This document shows, piece after piece, positions 18,213 to 27,388 of a DNA stretch of 48,431 nt (position 1 is its first letter; each line of letters starts with the position of its first letter). The notes under the pieces were generated by a model. It had not been told where the DNA came from and did no database searches. It worked only from the letters and a program-made list of their open reading frames with translations. Position numbers and translations under genes: made by a program. The stretch covers positions 1 to 48,431 of the forward strand of contig CBFIHE010000017.1 of the NCBI GenBank assembly GCA_965662345.1, read 5' to 3'. The stretch comes from UBA6049 sp965662345. GTDB lineage: Bacteria > Bacteroidota > Bacteroidia > Flavobacteriales_G > Salibacteraceae.

Positions 18213-19829
18213 TTAGTTAGATACGCGAATCACCTTCATGAGAAGCGCTATTTTCATATGTCTAGAAGGTTCGATGTCAAAATCAACATACATTCTGCGC
18301 AAAGCCGAGCCTAAACCATCTTTCGATAGGAAGGATTTTTCTGCGAGTTTAATATTAGAAATGACAGGATCATCTAAAAGAATATTCAGAATTTTCCAAT
18401 CGGTATCATTCAGGTCTCGCTCAATGGCACTGTCTATACGTTCACGATTTAGCTGCAATGAATGTACAGCCAAGGAGGCTCTAGAGGCTTCGTTTTTTAG
18501 TCGGTTGATTTCTTGAATTAAATGATTTCTAACTTCTAACTCTTTTCTTGCTCTTCTTTGCGACATGAACACAATGCTGAAGATGGTAACCAAGCCTACA
18601 ACAATCACTAGAGCAACTAAAACTATTTGCTGTTGAAGCATTCCAGATTCTTTGAGTTCATACTGAAGCTTTTCTTCAGTTAATTGCTGCTTGAAAGACT
18701 CCTCAAGTGAAACACGAACCATAGTGGCTTGAACACGGTCATTGGCAAGTTTCGCAACAGATTCATCTCGCTTTTCTAACATAGAAAGGGCGGTGTCAAA
18801 AACAGCTTTATGCTTGTAGTATTCATAGAGAAATCCGTAAACTGCTTTTAGGTCGGCAGGGTCTTGGGTATACTGTTGCGCATTCCATAGCGGTACCAAT
18901 TCTATGGGTGAAAGAACAAGGTCATCTTTAAGCAAAAGAGCGTAAAGCAACGTGCTGGATATCAGAATCTTTCTTTCATTACCAATCTCTTTAGCAAGTC
19001 TTAAGCTCTCTTCAATAGCCAGTTTAGCAGAGTCGGTTTCTCCTTCTTTAAGATAGGCATCATATAACTCTCTGTAGGCATCTGAAGCTTGCCATAGGTT
19101 GTTATCTTTCAATAGTATTGGTATAGACTTCTTGGTGTAGTGTATTGCTTGGAGGGTTGAATCCATATTGGAATAGATGCCTCCTATATTTAGCAACAAG
19201 TGGCCAGATTTTTCTATATCACCTGCTGCTTGATAAAGGTTAGAAGCCTCTGAAAGATATTCTAAGGCCTTTGGATACAGGGTGGCGTCATCAAACAAAA
19301 GTCCAAGGTTGTTCAGAACATCAGCCTCTAATAGAGATAGCTCCTCTCGGTTTAATGAACGCAACATTTCTAAGCTTTTGTAATAGTGGGTAGCAGCTTC
19401 TTTAATCTTTCCGTTATCCCTGTAGAGTGAGCCCATATTGGCGTTCATACGAGCCACCCATGCCGTATCTTTTAAGGTACTAACTACTTCTATGGCCTGT
19501 TGAATGGTGTTTAGCGCATCTCCTTTATTTCCAGATACGTAGAAGGCAAGCGCTCGCTCATTTAAGGCTGTTGCTTCCTCTTCTCGGTTATTGACTCTTT
19601 GTGCAACCTTGAGGTGCTTTTTTGTTAGTAGTAAAACTGAATCTGGATATTTATACCCGTAGGAGAGGTAGTAGGCTTGCAGTGATTTAAAAAGGGATGT
19701 GTCTGCTTTAGACTCTTCTGCCAATAACTCTGCTGCAGAAACAAGAGGTTCCGAGGAACTCGACAGACCCACATTTTGGAAGAGAGAAAAAAGGAGCAGT
19801 AAACCAAAGTACTTCCGAGAAGACCTCAT
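18213..19829 (-). CDS. TPR protein with membrane segment and divergent C-terminal HTH
   Basis: A 538-residue protein from the ATG beginning MRSSRKYFGLLLLFS, a signal-like start; an upstream in-frame ATG (19877) adds 16 residues. TPR repeats occupy about residues 60-330 and should be periplasmic. A helix (QQIVLVALVIVVGLVTIFSI) crosses the membrane at about residues 405-425, followed by a coiled coil. The final 65 residues (LNDTDWKILNILL to MKVIRVSN) resemble the LuxR-like DNA-binding ends of Bacteroidetes TPR regulators but are diverged. It may carry an envelope signal to the chromosome; targets are unknown. It overlaps or nearly abuts the upstream gene, suggesting one operon. Confidence 0.75.
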   Translation of the reverse strand: MRSSRKYFGLLLLFSLFQNVGLSSSSEPLVSAAELLAEESKADTSLFKSLQAYYLSYGYKYPDSVLLLTKKHLKVAQRVNNREEEATALNERALAFYVSGNKGDALNTIQQAIEVVSTLKDTAWVARMNANMGSLYRDNGKIKEAATHYYKSLEMLRSLNREELSLLEADVLNNLGLLFDDATLYPKALEYLSEASNLYQAAGDIEKSGHLLLNIGGIYSNMDSTLQAIHYTKKSIPILLKDNNLWQASDAYRELYDAYLKEGETDSAKLAIEESLRLAKEIGNERKILISSTLLYALLLKDDLVLSPIELVPLWNAQQYTQDPADLKAVYGFLYEYYKHKAVFDTALSMLEKRDESVAKLANDRVQATMVRVSLEESFKQQLTEEKLQYELKESGMLQQQIVLVALVIVVGLVTIFSIVFMSQRRARKELEVRNHLIQEINRLKNEASRASLAVHSLQLNRERIDSAIERDLNDTDWKILNILLDDPVISNIKLAEKSFLSKDGLGSALRRMYVDFDIEPSRHMKIALLMKVIRVSN

Positions 19830-19863
19830 GCCGGGCTTGAATCTATTATTGGTGGTATGCAGA

Positions 19864-21285
19864 CTATGGAATAACATTCAAATTTCTCCAAGTAATGCCG
19901 TTTTCTGAGTGAACCTGCTCATTCATAGGTTTATCGCTATCATAGCGCTTTTCTTCAGGTATGGGTTGAGCCTCGGTTAAATGCAGGTCATTTACTAGAT
20001 AGCCTAAGTTGATATACATATCTGAAAAGGTATTGGCTTTAAAGAAGTGTTTTTCTTCCAACTTTAAGTCTACTTCATACAAAGTGAAATTAGGATACCA
20101 CTTGCCTTTTTTATACGTGTAATTCTGATTGGATTTAAAGGTGATATCAGAAATACCTATACCCATCATGAATAGAATGGGCTCGTAAATAATAGGAATG
20201 TTAACGGTGCCTGAGGACTTGAGCTTTACTATAGCCAAGGTAGCGTCATCTAAGTACACAGACCCTTTATATCTCGCACCATCGGTTTTTTTTCTGCTAA
20301 CAAAATCAATAACCATGGTTCTGCGGCCTTCATACATGACAGGCTGTGCAAAAGAGTAGGTGAATCGTTTGAAATTAGTGCTGTTTAGATAGGCACCTGG
20401 CTCATGTATTACGTTGCCTTCTATAACTATATCGGGGCCTCCAAAGGCTGCAGATAAAATCTCTTTTGTATCTGTTTCTTCGTACTCTTCACCTTTCTTA
20501 GCGGCCTTTTTACGATCTTTTGCTTCTCTTTTATCAGCCTTTTTACGCATAAATGCTAGCTCGCTCAATACTTCGGGCTCNNNNNNNNNNNNNNNNNNNN
20601 NNNNNNNNNNNNNNNNNNNNNNNNNNNNNNNNNNNNNNNNNNNNNNNNNNNNNNNNNNNNNNNNNNNNNNNNNNNNNNNTTTTGCTTCTCTTTTATCAGC
20701 CTTTTTACGCATAAATGCTAGCTCGCTTAATACTTCGGGCTCGCGATGCAAAACTATTTGATGCATATTTTCAGATGCCGTATCAGTGTAGTTGGAATAA
20801 TGTGTTTTCACAGCAGCCTCTTGAAAAGAAATGGGTAAATCATTCTCAAAGAATGCCTCGCGGTAATAGGCATAGGCGTCAAAAGGAATGTTCGCATAGT
20901 TTTCAGCTCTATTGGCTAGGGCCTTTTTAATATAGTACGTGGGAGGCTGTGGTCTAACAATTACTTCATCTAAATTAACTCCTTGTGGAATCATAAGAAT
21001 CTGTAGCGCTTCATTGGTTATTGCAGCTACAGCCTGTTTGTAGGTCGCATAACCTATAAAGTGAACAACGAGTGTATCTGTATGGTCTGTTTCTCGCACT
21101 TTAAAGCTAAAAGCTCCTTCTTCATTACTTGTGGTTCCGTAGGTATTGCCAGCTAGGGTTACGTTGGCGAAGGGTAGAGGGGCTTTAGATTCTGCATCTA
21201 GAATAGTTCCTTGAATAGTGTGTTGGGCATAACCAATAGTAGTAAGGCTAATAAACACCATGAATAAGCTCAGAAATTTGGACAT
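19864..21285 (-). CDS. Carboxypeptidase-regulatory-like domain protein, interrupted by an assembly gap
   Basis: From the ATG starting MSKFLSLFMVFISL the protein has a signal peptide ending in GYAQ and a carboxypeptidase-regulatory-like beta-sandwich (TIQGTILDAESKAPLPFANV, about 20-100), common in Bacteroidetes envelope proteins including TonB-associated and DUF5686-type families. A longer beta-rich domain follows, with an internal Lys/Arg-rich segment. The frame runs across 99 N at 20581-20679 flanked by duplicated sequence; collapsing one copy and the N leaves about 419 residues. An upstream in-frame Met (21333) would overlap the AlkD gene. It is probably outer-membrane or periplasmic; function is unknown. 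Confidence 0.7.
   Translation of the reverse strand: MSKFLSLFMVFISLTTIGYAQHTIQGTILDAESKAPLPFANVTLAGNTYGTTSNEEGAFSFKVRETDHTDTLVVHFIGYATYKQAVAAITNEALQILMIPQGVNLDEVIVRPQPPTYYIKKALANRAENYANIPFDAYAYYREAFFENDLPISFQEAAVKTHYSNYTDTASENMHQIVLHREPEVLSELAFMRKKADKREAKXXXXXXXXXXXXXXXXXXXXXXXXXXXXXXXXXEPEVLSELAFMRKKADKREAKDRKKAAKKGEEYEETDTKEILSAAFGGPDIVIEGNVIHEPGAYLNSTNFKRFTYSFAQPVMYEGRRTMVIDFVSRKKTDGARYKGSVYLDDATLAIVKLKSSGTVNIPIIYEPILFMMGIGISDITFKSNQNYTYKKGKWYPNFTLYEVDLKLEEKHFFKANTFSDMYINLGYLVNDLHLTEAQPIPEEKRYDSDKPMNEQVHSENGITWRNLNVIP
20518..20742. repeat. 63-bp duplication at both edges of the N run
   Basis: Bases 20518-20580 and 20680-20742 are identical except one C/T difference. The first copy ends exactly where the N run starts and the second begins exactly where it ends. 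This is the signature of two contig ends that overlap but were not merged, rather than a biological repeat. Confidence 0.9.
20581..20679. other. Assembly gap (99 N)
   Basis: An unbroken run of 99 N inside the carboxypeptidase-regulatory-like gene. Because the flanks duplicate each other, the true gap is probably negative and the run is a placeholder. Confidence 0.95.
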
Positions 21286-21325
21286 AGCTATTGTTTTTCG
21301 GTTAGACGGTTTGATGGGCAAAAAG

Positions 21326-22012
21326 TTACACATATTTCAATCCTTCTCGCTGTGCGAGTCTGCTCAGTGGATAATTGTTGGCTATGCGTTTCACGGCTTC
21401 TGGGTTGGTTCTACTCAGTTGCCTCAGCGCCCATCCAATTGCCTTTTGAATGAAAAACTCTTGATCTTTCAAATGTGGTTTTATGCACTCTTCTAGCAAA
21501 GCGATGTTGGTTTCTGTTTTATACTTCAGCTGAAAGATGATGGAAGTACGAACAAGCCATAGGTTACCAGATGCATTCCAGCGTTTGATCATAGACTCTT
21601 TCTCTTTTGGGTGGTGTTTGAAATAACTACCAACGTGAGTAGAGGCGAGAAGGTCTACTGTATCCCAATGACTTTTGCTTAAGATTAGCCATTCAAAGAG
21701 AGCTATGGAGTCTTTGTTTTTGTAATAGCGGGTACGATCTAGCAAGTCCATAGCCATATATTGAGCCTCTCTGTACTCACTTACCCAAAGTTCTCTAACA
21801 ATGAAATCAACCTGGTTTAATGTAGGTTTCTTGTATTTGCGTACCACATCTTTCACCACATTCTTGCGTAACGGGGCGTTAACGCCATAAAAGGGAAACT
21901 TATTTTTCATGTAAGCTTCCATAGAATCGGCCTTTACGGGGTCTCTGACCTTTTCAAGCTCTGTGAGTAGCAGAGTTACGTATTCAGAATCAGACAGCAT
22001 GGCCATGTTCAT
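21326..22012 (-). CDS. DNA alkylation repair protein (AlkD-like)
   Basis: All-helical HEAT-like repeat protein of about 228 residues, the usual length for the AlkD/DNA alkylation repair family, whose characterised members are N-glycosylases that excise alkylated purines. Visible landmarks are YGVNAPLRK near the N-terminus, WDTVDLLAS, WLVRTSIIFQL and the C-terminal FIQKAIGWALRQLS. The Trp-Asp of WDTVDLLAS matches the conserved pair used in catalysis in the family. Three ATGs compete (22012, 22006, 22000), all overlapping the end of the upstream DUF1801-like gene, so translation is probably coupled. Confidence 0.88.
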   Translation of the reverse strand: MNMAMLSDSEYVTLLLTELEKVRDPVKADSMEAYMKNKFPFYGVNAPLRKNVVKDVVRKYKKPTLNQVDFIVRELWVSEYREAQYMAMDLLDRTRYYKNKDSIALFEWLILSKSHWDTVDLLASTHVGSYFKHHPKEKESMIKRWNASGNLWLVRTSIIFQLKYKTETNIALLEECIKPHLKDQEFFIQKAIGWALRQLSRTNPEAVKRIANNYPLSRLAQREGLKYV

Positions 22013-22346
22013 CAATGTATAAGAAACCTTCTTCTACGAGGGATGCTAATTGGGCCAATAACTCTGTATCTGGTTTAGTAAAGTGAAAACAAGATTTACC
22101 ACTAAGCTTCTTTAACAATCCATCTGAACATGCTTCTAGAAGCTCTGGGTATTCATAAACAGGCATAAAATAGAAAGCCACATTGTTCTTCCTAATCTTA
22201 GCCGAGGCAAAGAAATAGGGCTTCCCATTCTTTCCTCTCTCTCGGAAGTTCAAATAGTATTCATCTGGTTCATTCTTAACCACATCCATCTCATGTGCAT
22301 AGGGTTCTAAAATGGTTTTTAGCAATTCAAAAGTATGGTTACTCAT
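21990..22346 (-). CDS. DUF1801-like small protein
   Basis: A 118-residue cytosolic protein without signal or membrane segments. The pattern FASAKIRKNNVAFYFMPVY followed by GKSCFHF and a final EEGFLYI resembles the DUF1801/YdhG-like fold, whose members include putative iron chaperones and many proteins of unknown role. It overlaps the upstream GT2 gene by 8 nt and the downstream AlkD-like gene by 11-23 nt, so the three are co-transcribed. Function is unknown. Confidence 0.65.
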   Translation of the reverse strand: MSNHTFELLKTILEPYAHEMDVVKNEPDEYYLNFRERGKNGKPYFFASAKIRKNNVAFYFMPVYEYPELLEACSDGLLKKLSGKSCFHFTKPDTELLAQLASLVEEGFLYIDEHGHAV

Positions 22347-23283
22347 TGTTTTTGAATGATTTAGATTCTTTCACAAGGTAAATAGGTCTGTCTTTTACTT
22401 CGTCAAAACTAAAACCTATGTAAATGCTCATAATGGCTAAGATGAGGTAAACCATAGTGAAACAAACGCTCATGAATACTACTAAGGTGGTATAACCCGA
22501 TGGAGGGTGGTCACCCAAGAAGAACATGTAAACACTGTAAGCAGCAAGAACCAGAGAAAGCGAGGCAAAAATACCTGAAACGGCTAACGCAAAGTAAAGT
22601 GGTTTTTTACTGAATGACGAAATGGCTGCAATGGCTAACTGAAATAGCTTTCGCTTGGAGTATTTAGAGGTGCCAGCCGTTCTCTTTGGTGCAGAGTAAG
22701 CGCACGTGGTTTTATCAAAGCCCATGATTTGAATATACCCCCGCAAAAAACGATTACGCTCTCTAAAAGTGGTGCGTAAGGCTTCTGCAACGCGATGTGA
22801 AATTAAAAAGAAGTCTGATGCATTCTCCTCAAAACGGTAATCACTCAATTTATTGAAAAGCGGGTAAAACAAACCAGATAAGGTATTGATGCCACTGCCT
22901 TTTTCACGCTTAGATTCGCGCACCATGTTTACTATTTCAAAACCATTTTGCGCTTCTTGAATCATTTTTCCTATTTCCGCAGGCGGGTGCTGACCATCTG
23001 CATCCATGCAAATGATGAAATCGCCAGAAGCATGGTCTATACCTGCAATCATTGCTGCTTCGTGGCCAAAATTTCGAGTTAAGTCAACTACACGGTGTTC
23101 ATATTGCTTATGCTGCTCAATCACCTGGCATATAATACTTTTAGACTCGTCTAAACTGCCGTCATTTACCCAGATAATCTCTGATGCATGCTGTATTGAA
23201 AGCAACGCCTCCATGAGTTGATTTGAAAAATCAAAGATGCTCTCTTGCTCGTTGTAAACGGATATTACAATACTAACCTTCAT
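22339..23283 (-). CDS. Family 2 glycosyltransferase, polyprenyl-phosphate type
   Basis: A 314-residue GT2 enzyme of the GtrB/DPM1-like type. The GT-A domain (residues 1-210) has the nucleotide-binding VNDGS and the metal-binding MDADGQH. Two C-terminal membrane helices follow (about 228-256 and 266-290). Family members move a sugar from a nucleotide donor to undecaprenyl or dolichyl phosphate on the inner leaflet, supplying glycan or lipid modification. No flippase or polytopic transferase is beside it. It starts 1 nt after the stop of the upstream aspartyl protease-like gene and overlaps the next gene by 8 nt. Confidence 0.88.
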   Translation of the reverse strand: MKVSIVISVYNEQESIFDFSNQLMEALLSIQHASEIIWVNDGSLDESKSIICQVIEQHKQYEHRVVDLTRNFGHEAAMIAGIDHASGDFIICMDADGQHPPAEIGKMIQEAQNGFEIVNMVRESKREKGSGINTLSGLFYPLFNKLSDYRFEENASDFFLISHRVAEALRTTFRERNRFLRGYIQIMGFDKTTCAYSAPKRTAGTSKYSKRKLFQLAIAAISSFSKKPLYFALAVSGIFASLSLVLAAYSVYMFFLGDHPPSGYTTLVVFMSVCFTMVYLILAIMSIYIGFSFDEVKDRPIYLVKESKSFKNNE

Positions 23284-23284
23284 G

Positions 23285-24499
23285 TTACTTGTATAATGGA
23301 GCGGGGTAGCGCTCTACCACAACGGTACGAATTTCTCTTGTTTCTGGGTTGAGTACTTCTAACGTCAATTTCTTTAGCGCAGGATTTTTCAAATCAACTA
23401 ATAAAAAATCTAACCAATCACAGTTTATATCATTTCCTTGTTTAAAGATGTAATCATTTGCAGCCAATACAATCATTCCAGGGGCTAACTCTTCTGCACC
23501 CTTTGGTGGTTTAATATCTACAGATGCAATTCGCATGGTGTCGTTAAAGGGTAGTAGCCCAAGTCCAAAGCGATATTCTGGTAAGTGATTTTGATTATGA
23601 TGAGGCTGTAACCATAGCTTTTTGCTTTTTGGATTGAATGTTAAAACGAAGTTTTCAAAAAACTCATTTCCTATTTTGGCTGAAACTTCTTTTTCTGAAT
23701 CTCCAACTATTTTGGGTATAGTGGCACTTCCTATACAAAACGAGTCTATTTGAATGGCATATACTGTATCTGGCTGGCTAATGCCAAAAGCACCTTCTGC
23801 AGTGTTTCCGTAAGTGGCATTGATCTGTTTGGCATTTTGTTCATTCAAAAGCGTATTAAGGTCCTGGTAGTTCAAATCCATGTAGCCGTTAAATCCCGTA
23901 TCTACCAGAAAGAAAAACCTAGGTTTTTTGGAGTACAAGTAGGGTGCTTTTTGCACGCCTACGTAGTGTACTTTAATAGCGTCACCTGCATGTGAAGACT
24001 TGAATCTTTTAGCTTTATCTGCAAAGATGATGGTTTCCTTTCTCCAGATCATTTGGTGATGCACTCCATTAAGCGAATTGCTGCCCAGAATACCATCAAT
24101 ACCTAAACAAGATAGAATGCGTGTTTTCTTGTTATTCCAAACAAAAGCAGTTTGATTTTTAAAAATGGTTTTCCCTGCCACTAAAGAATCTACTCTAACA
24201 AAGGTGACCGTACTTTTGGTTTCTTTTATAGCATTTACAGATTGTTCAAAGTCTACTGGAGGATTTAGAATGTCAGCAATTTCTTCTGAAATAGCAGTAG
24301 GTGCTCCAGTATCTATTAAAAAAGTATAGTGTTTGCCGTTTTTACCTAGCTTAACTTGAACCAATGGCAGTTTATTCTTAAAGTCAATTTGAACGGTGTC
24401 TGTTTCTTCTGGAACGCGAACAGTGGCTTGCTTTATTCTAGCGGCAAGTACATTGCTAGCAAACAGTACGAAAATGGATAAGAGAACTGCGTATTTCAT
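23285..24499 (-). CDS. Retropepsin-like aspartyl protease with PDZ-like C-terminus
   Basis: A 404-residue exported protein (signal peptide MKYAVLLSIFVLFASNVLA). Two aspartic protease motifs are seen: FLIDTGAPTAIS (Asp63) and FFLVDTGFNGYMD (Asp200), each opening one lobe, so the chain could form an internal two-lobed active site. The final about 90 residues (GAEELAPGMIVLAAND to the end) look PDZ-like. This is a known Bacteroidetes architecture of uncharacterised substrate. The ATG at 24499 is chosen; an in-frame TTG three codons upstream lies inside the -7 promoter box. It leads the GT2, DUF1801-like and AlkD row. Confidence 0.8.
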   Translation of the reverse strand: MKYAVLLSIFVLFASNVLAARIKQATVRVPEETDTVQIDFKNKLPLVQVKLGKNGKHYTFLIDTGAPTAISEEIADILNPPVDFEQSVNAIKETKSTVTFVRVDSLVAGKTIFKNQTAFVWNNKKTRILSCLGIDGILGSNSLNGVHHQMIWRKETIIFADKAKRFKSSHAGDAIKVHYVGVQKAPYLYSKKPRFFFLVDTGFNGYMDLNYQDLNTLLNEQNAKQINATYGNTAEGAFGISQPDTVYAIQIDSFCIGSATIPKIVGDSEKEVSAKIGNEFFENFVLTFNPKSKKLWLQPHHNQNHLPEYRFGLGLLPFNDTMRIASVDIKPPKGAEELAPGMIVLAANDYIFKQGNDINCDWLDFLLVDLKNPALKKLTLEVLNPETREIRTVVVERYPAPLYK

Positions 24500-24505
24500 G
24501 TAACT

Positions 24506-24513
24506 CAAAGATA
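24506..24513 (-). promoter_or_regulatory. -7 promoter box 6 nt before the aspartyl protease-like ATG
   Basis: Reads TATCTTTG on the coding strand, an exact TAnnTTTG match, with 6 nt between it and the ATG at 24499. The expected transcription start falls at or beside the ATG, predicting a leaderless mRNA. No good -33 TTTG is visible. Confidence 0.6.
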
Positions 24514-24632
24514 GCCAAAGGCAAGTGTGATTAGATTTAGGTCTTAATTTCTACAGGCATTAAATGGTATAAAGCAACCGGTTTAATGGTTTTTCCATCT
24601 TTGTTATAGAACAAATCAACAACTCCCAATTT

Positions 24633-25523
24633 ATGAAAGCTAGTATTTCACTCTTTCTCGAGCTTTTATTACTTACCTCATTCTCTTATGCTCAGGAGCA
24701 GGCCTTTTCTGTGGAGTATGAATCGCCAAGTACTATTCTATCGGGTGAGGATTATGCGTATCGCATAGAAGTAAATAGAGCAGTGAAAGAAGATATGATT
24801 GATATATGGGAAAAGCGTATGAAGAAATATGCGCTGGATAAACCTGTAGTTACTGAAGGTCATAGCACGTTGAAAGTACTTCTTGAAAAGATACACGAAG
24901 CTCCGCTAGATATGAAGTACATTGCTGTAAACGTTACGGGTGGTGCGCGCTTGGGAGTAATGCTAAAAGATTCTACGGGAGCAGTAACCTCAGACAGGCA
25001 TCAAGTTGATTTAGAGGTACAAAAAGCACTTAAGGAGTATGCGGTTGAGGTATATGAAGATGTGCTTACGGAAGAACTTAAGTCGCTAAACAGTAATCTT
25101 AAAGTGGAAGAAAAAGAACTTTCTAAACAGCACAAAGAGCAGGATAAAATCAAGAAAGAACAAGAAAAAAACCGCTTGGATATTGAAAGTTTAAAAACCA
25201 CCATTAAGCAGAAAGAAGGAGAAGCTTCTAGACTTCTAACAGAGGCCAATGATTTTAAAGCACAAGAAGCTGCTGCTGCATCAAAAGAAGAAGCCAAAGT
25301 GTTTAAATCACAGGCTAAAGAGAAAGAAAAAGCCTCTGATGATGCAAAGAAAGACATTGAAAAATCTCATCAAGAAATTTTCAAACTTGAGTCTGAAATA
25401 AGAGAACTAGAAAACGTACTTGGTTTAGCTGAGAAAAGGGGAGAGGTGATTCAGACAGAAATTCAAGAATTACATAAGTTGATTGTATCTAAAGAGAATG
25501 AGTTAAAGGAACTTCAACGCTAG
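24633..25523 (+). CDS. Secreted coiled-coil protein
   Basis: A 296-residue protein with a signal peptide (residues 1-20, ending FSYAQ). Residues 21-145 form an alpha/beta region that I do not recognise. Residues about 147-296 are a long Lys/Glu-rich coiled coil of heptad-like character. It is probably periplasmic or surface. It is transcribed alone and its TAG stop overlaps the stop of the convergent histidine kinase pseudogene (25520-25523). CATCTTTG about 35 nt upstream of the ATG is a one-mismatch -7 box. Confidence 0.75.
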   Translation: MKASISLFLELLLLTSFSYAQEQAFSVEYESPSTILSGEDYAYRIEVNRAVKEDMIDIWEKRMKKYALDKPVVTEGHSTLKVLLEKIHEAPLDMKYIAVNVTGGARLGVMLKDSTGAVTSDRHQVDLEVQKALKEYAVEVYEDVLTEELKSLNSNLKVEEKELSKQHKEQDKIKKEQEKNRLDIESLKTTIKQKEGEASRLLTEANDFKAQEAAAASKEEAKVFKSQAKEKEKASDDAKKDIEKSHQEIFKLESEIRELENVLGLAEKRGEVIQTEIQELHKLIVSKENELKELQR

Positions 25524-27387
25524 GTTATAGGTAACTCTATAATAAAATCAGAGCCTTCACCTGTTTTGCTTTGTACGGTTACAGAACCACCAATAAACTC
25601 AATGTATCTTTTAACAATTGATAGGCCCAAGCCTATTCCTTGATATTTACGTGATTGCCCCATTTGTACTTGCCAAAAAGGTTCAAAAATGCGTTTTCGT
25701 AGCTCTTAGGAAATGCCAATGCCTGTATCTGAAACGTAAATCTTGATGCTTTTATTTGTGGTTTTACACTTTATAGTAATACTACCGGTATCGGTAAACT
25801 TAATCGCATTGTCTACCAAGTTATTGACACATTGAGAAAGCATGGTTTCGTTAGCTTTAACATGAACGTTTGCTTGGCAATCTAGCATTAAATCAATGTT
25901 TTTTAATGAAGCCCTAGAGCTATACATTGCCTTTGTTGCGCTTAGCAGTTCATAAACATTTACACGTTCTAGGTTAAACTCTTCTTTTTCGGCTTCTAAC
26001 TTAGTCATAGCCAAAATGTTATTCAGCGTATTCATAAGTCGCTCACCGCTTTCACGTTGAATTTTAACTAATTCTTTGATACTAGGTTCTGTTGATTCTA
26101 ACTCAATCAGCTCTGCTGTTCCCATGATACCGTTGAGTGGTGTACGTATTTCATGACTCATGGTAGCTAAGAAGTTGGTTTTCATGGCTGTCATTTCTTC
26201 GGCCAAAACACGCGCTTGTTGGTGTTTGATTTCTGCCTCTTTTCGCGTTGATATGTTTCTGAAGTTGTACTGTATTCCTTGAATGGCATCGTCATTCAAT
26301 GCATGGGTGAAGATAGACTTTAACCAAACCTCCTCTCCATTTACTTTAACGGCAGGATGATCTATTTTGACAGTATGTTCTTCTCCCTTGAGTACTTTTT
26401 CAAATACATCTCTTAAGGCCTTGGCATGTTTTATACAAAGCGCGGTGATGTCTTTACCAATGAGATTGTTCACTTCTAGCCCCAGCACGTGCGACACGTT
26501 TTTTGAAATGTATTGAATTTCACCTGCTTTGCTGATGATGCAAGCCACATCATCTCCTTTGTCAATAAGAGCTTGAAACTTTCTTTCTTCTGCTAATATC
26601 TTGGCATTAAGCTGTTGTATTCTCTTTTCTCGTTCGTTTTGCTCAGTAATATCTTTAGAAACGCCAATGTAACCCAGGGTTTCACCTGTACTTTTTTTAA
26701 GAACAGACATAGTAATGGATAGGTAGACACGCTTGCCATTCGCATTTTCAAAATCCCATTCGGTAGAAAATTTTTGTCTTTTTTCATCCGCAAAGGCTTT
26801 CTTTAGTGAATCTATATCAAATGCGAACCCTAAACTGCTTATAGGTTTACCTATTATTTATTTGTTGGAGACTTGAAAAAGCTCTTCTGCTTTGCTATTC
26901 CAATGAATGACCTCGCCTTTGAGGTCTACCCCAATAATACTGTCTCCTATAGAATTAAGAATGAACCGGTCTTGCCTAAGCTGTTCAATAGATTGTTTTA
27001 GCTCTGTTACATCTGTTATGGTACCAAATAAGCGTACTACCTAACCATTTTCGAAAATGGGCTTAAAGGTATTGCGGGTAGTAATCTTTCTACCTTTATG
27101 AGTGGTGAGGTTAAAAGTGCCCTCTTCTCGCTGACCGTTTCTTTAGCCAATTCTAAGGTGTTCATGAGTAACGGAAGAGACTCTTTGCTGTAGAAGCTAG
27201 CTGCAAGTTCTAAGGTGATTGGGGTAGTAAGAGGAAATTCATGAATCCTGTAGGTACCATTGCTCCAAATTACGGTACCTGAAGCTAGGTCTAGAATCCA
27301 CATACCTGTATTCGTAACCTCTTCTGTTGAATCTACCAATTCAAGAAAGGTTTCTAAACTCAGGTCATTTAGAACTTGTTTACTCAT
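25520..27387 (-). pseudogene. Broken PAS-repeat sensor histidine kinase
   Basis: The remnant covers what would be about 622 codons: three PAS segments, a HisKA domain with the H-box MSHEIRTPLNG, and an HATPase domain with N-box NLVDNAIKF, G1 box DTGIGIS and, after a stop, GIGLGLSIV and the end SDFIIELPIT. Four lesions interrupt it: a one-base deletion near 27133-27140, TAG at 27041-27043, TAA at 26858-26860 and TAA at 25706-25708. Homology continues through all of them. It begins 1 nt after the beta-barrel protein stop, so it was co-transcribed. Sequencing error in all four positions is unlikely. Confidence 0.88.
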
Positions 27388-27388
27388 A

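Noticed and set aside
25706..27043. Stop-codon recoding in the histidine kinase
   Set aside because: Both TAA and TAG occur together with a frameshift, and other genes in the window use TAA, TAG and TGA as normal stops.
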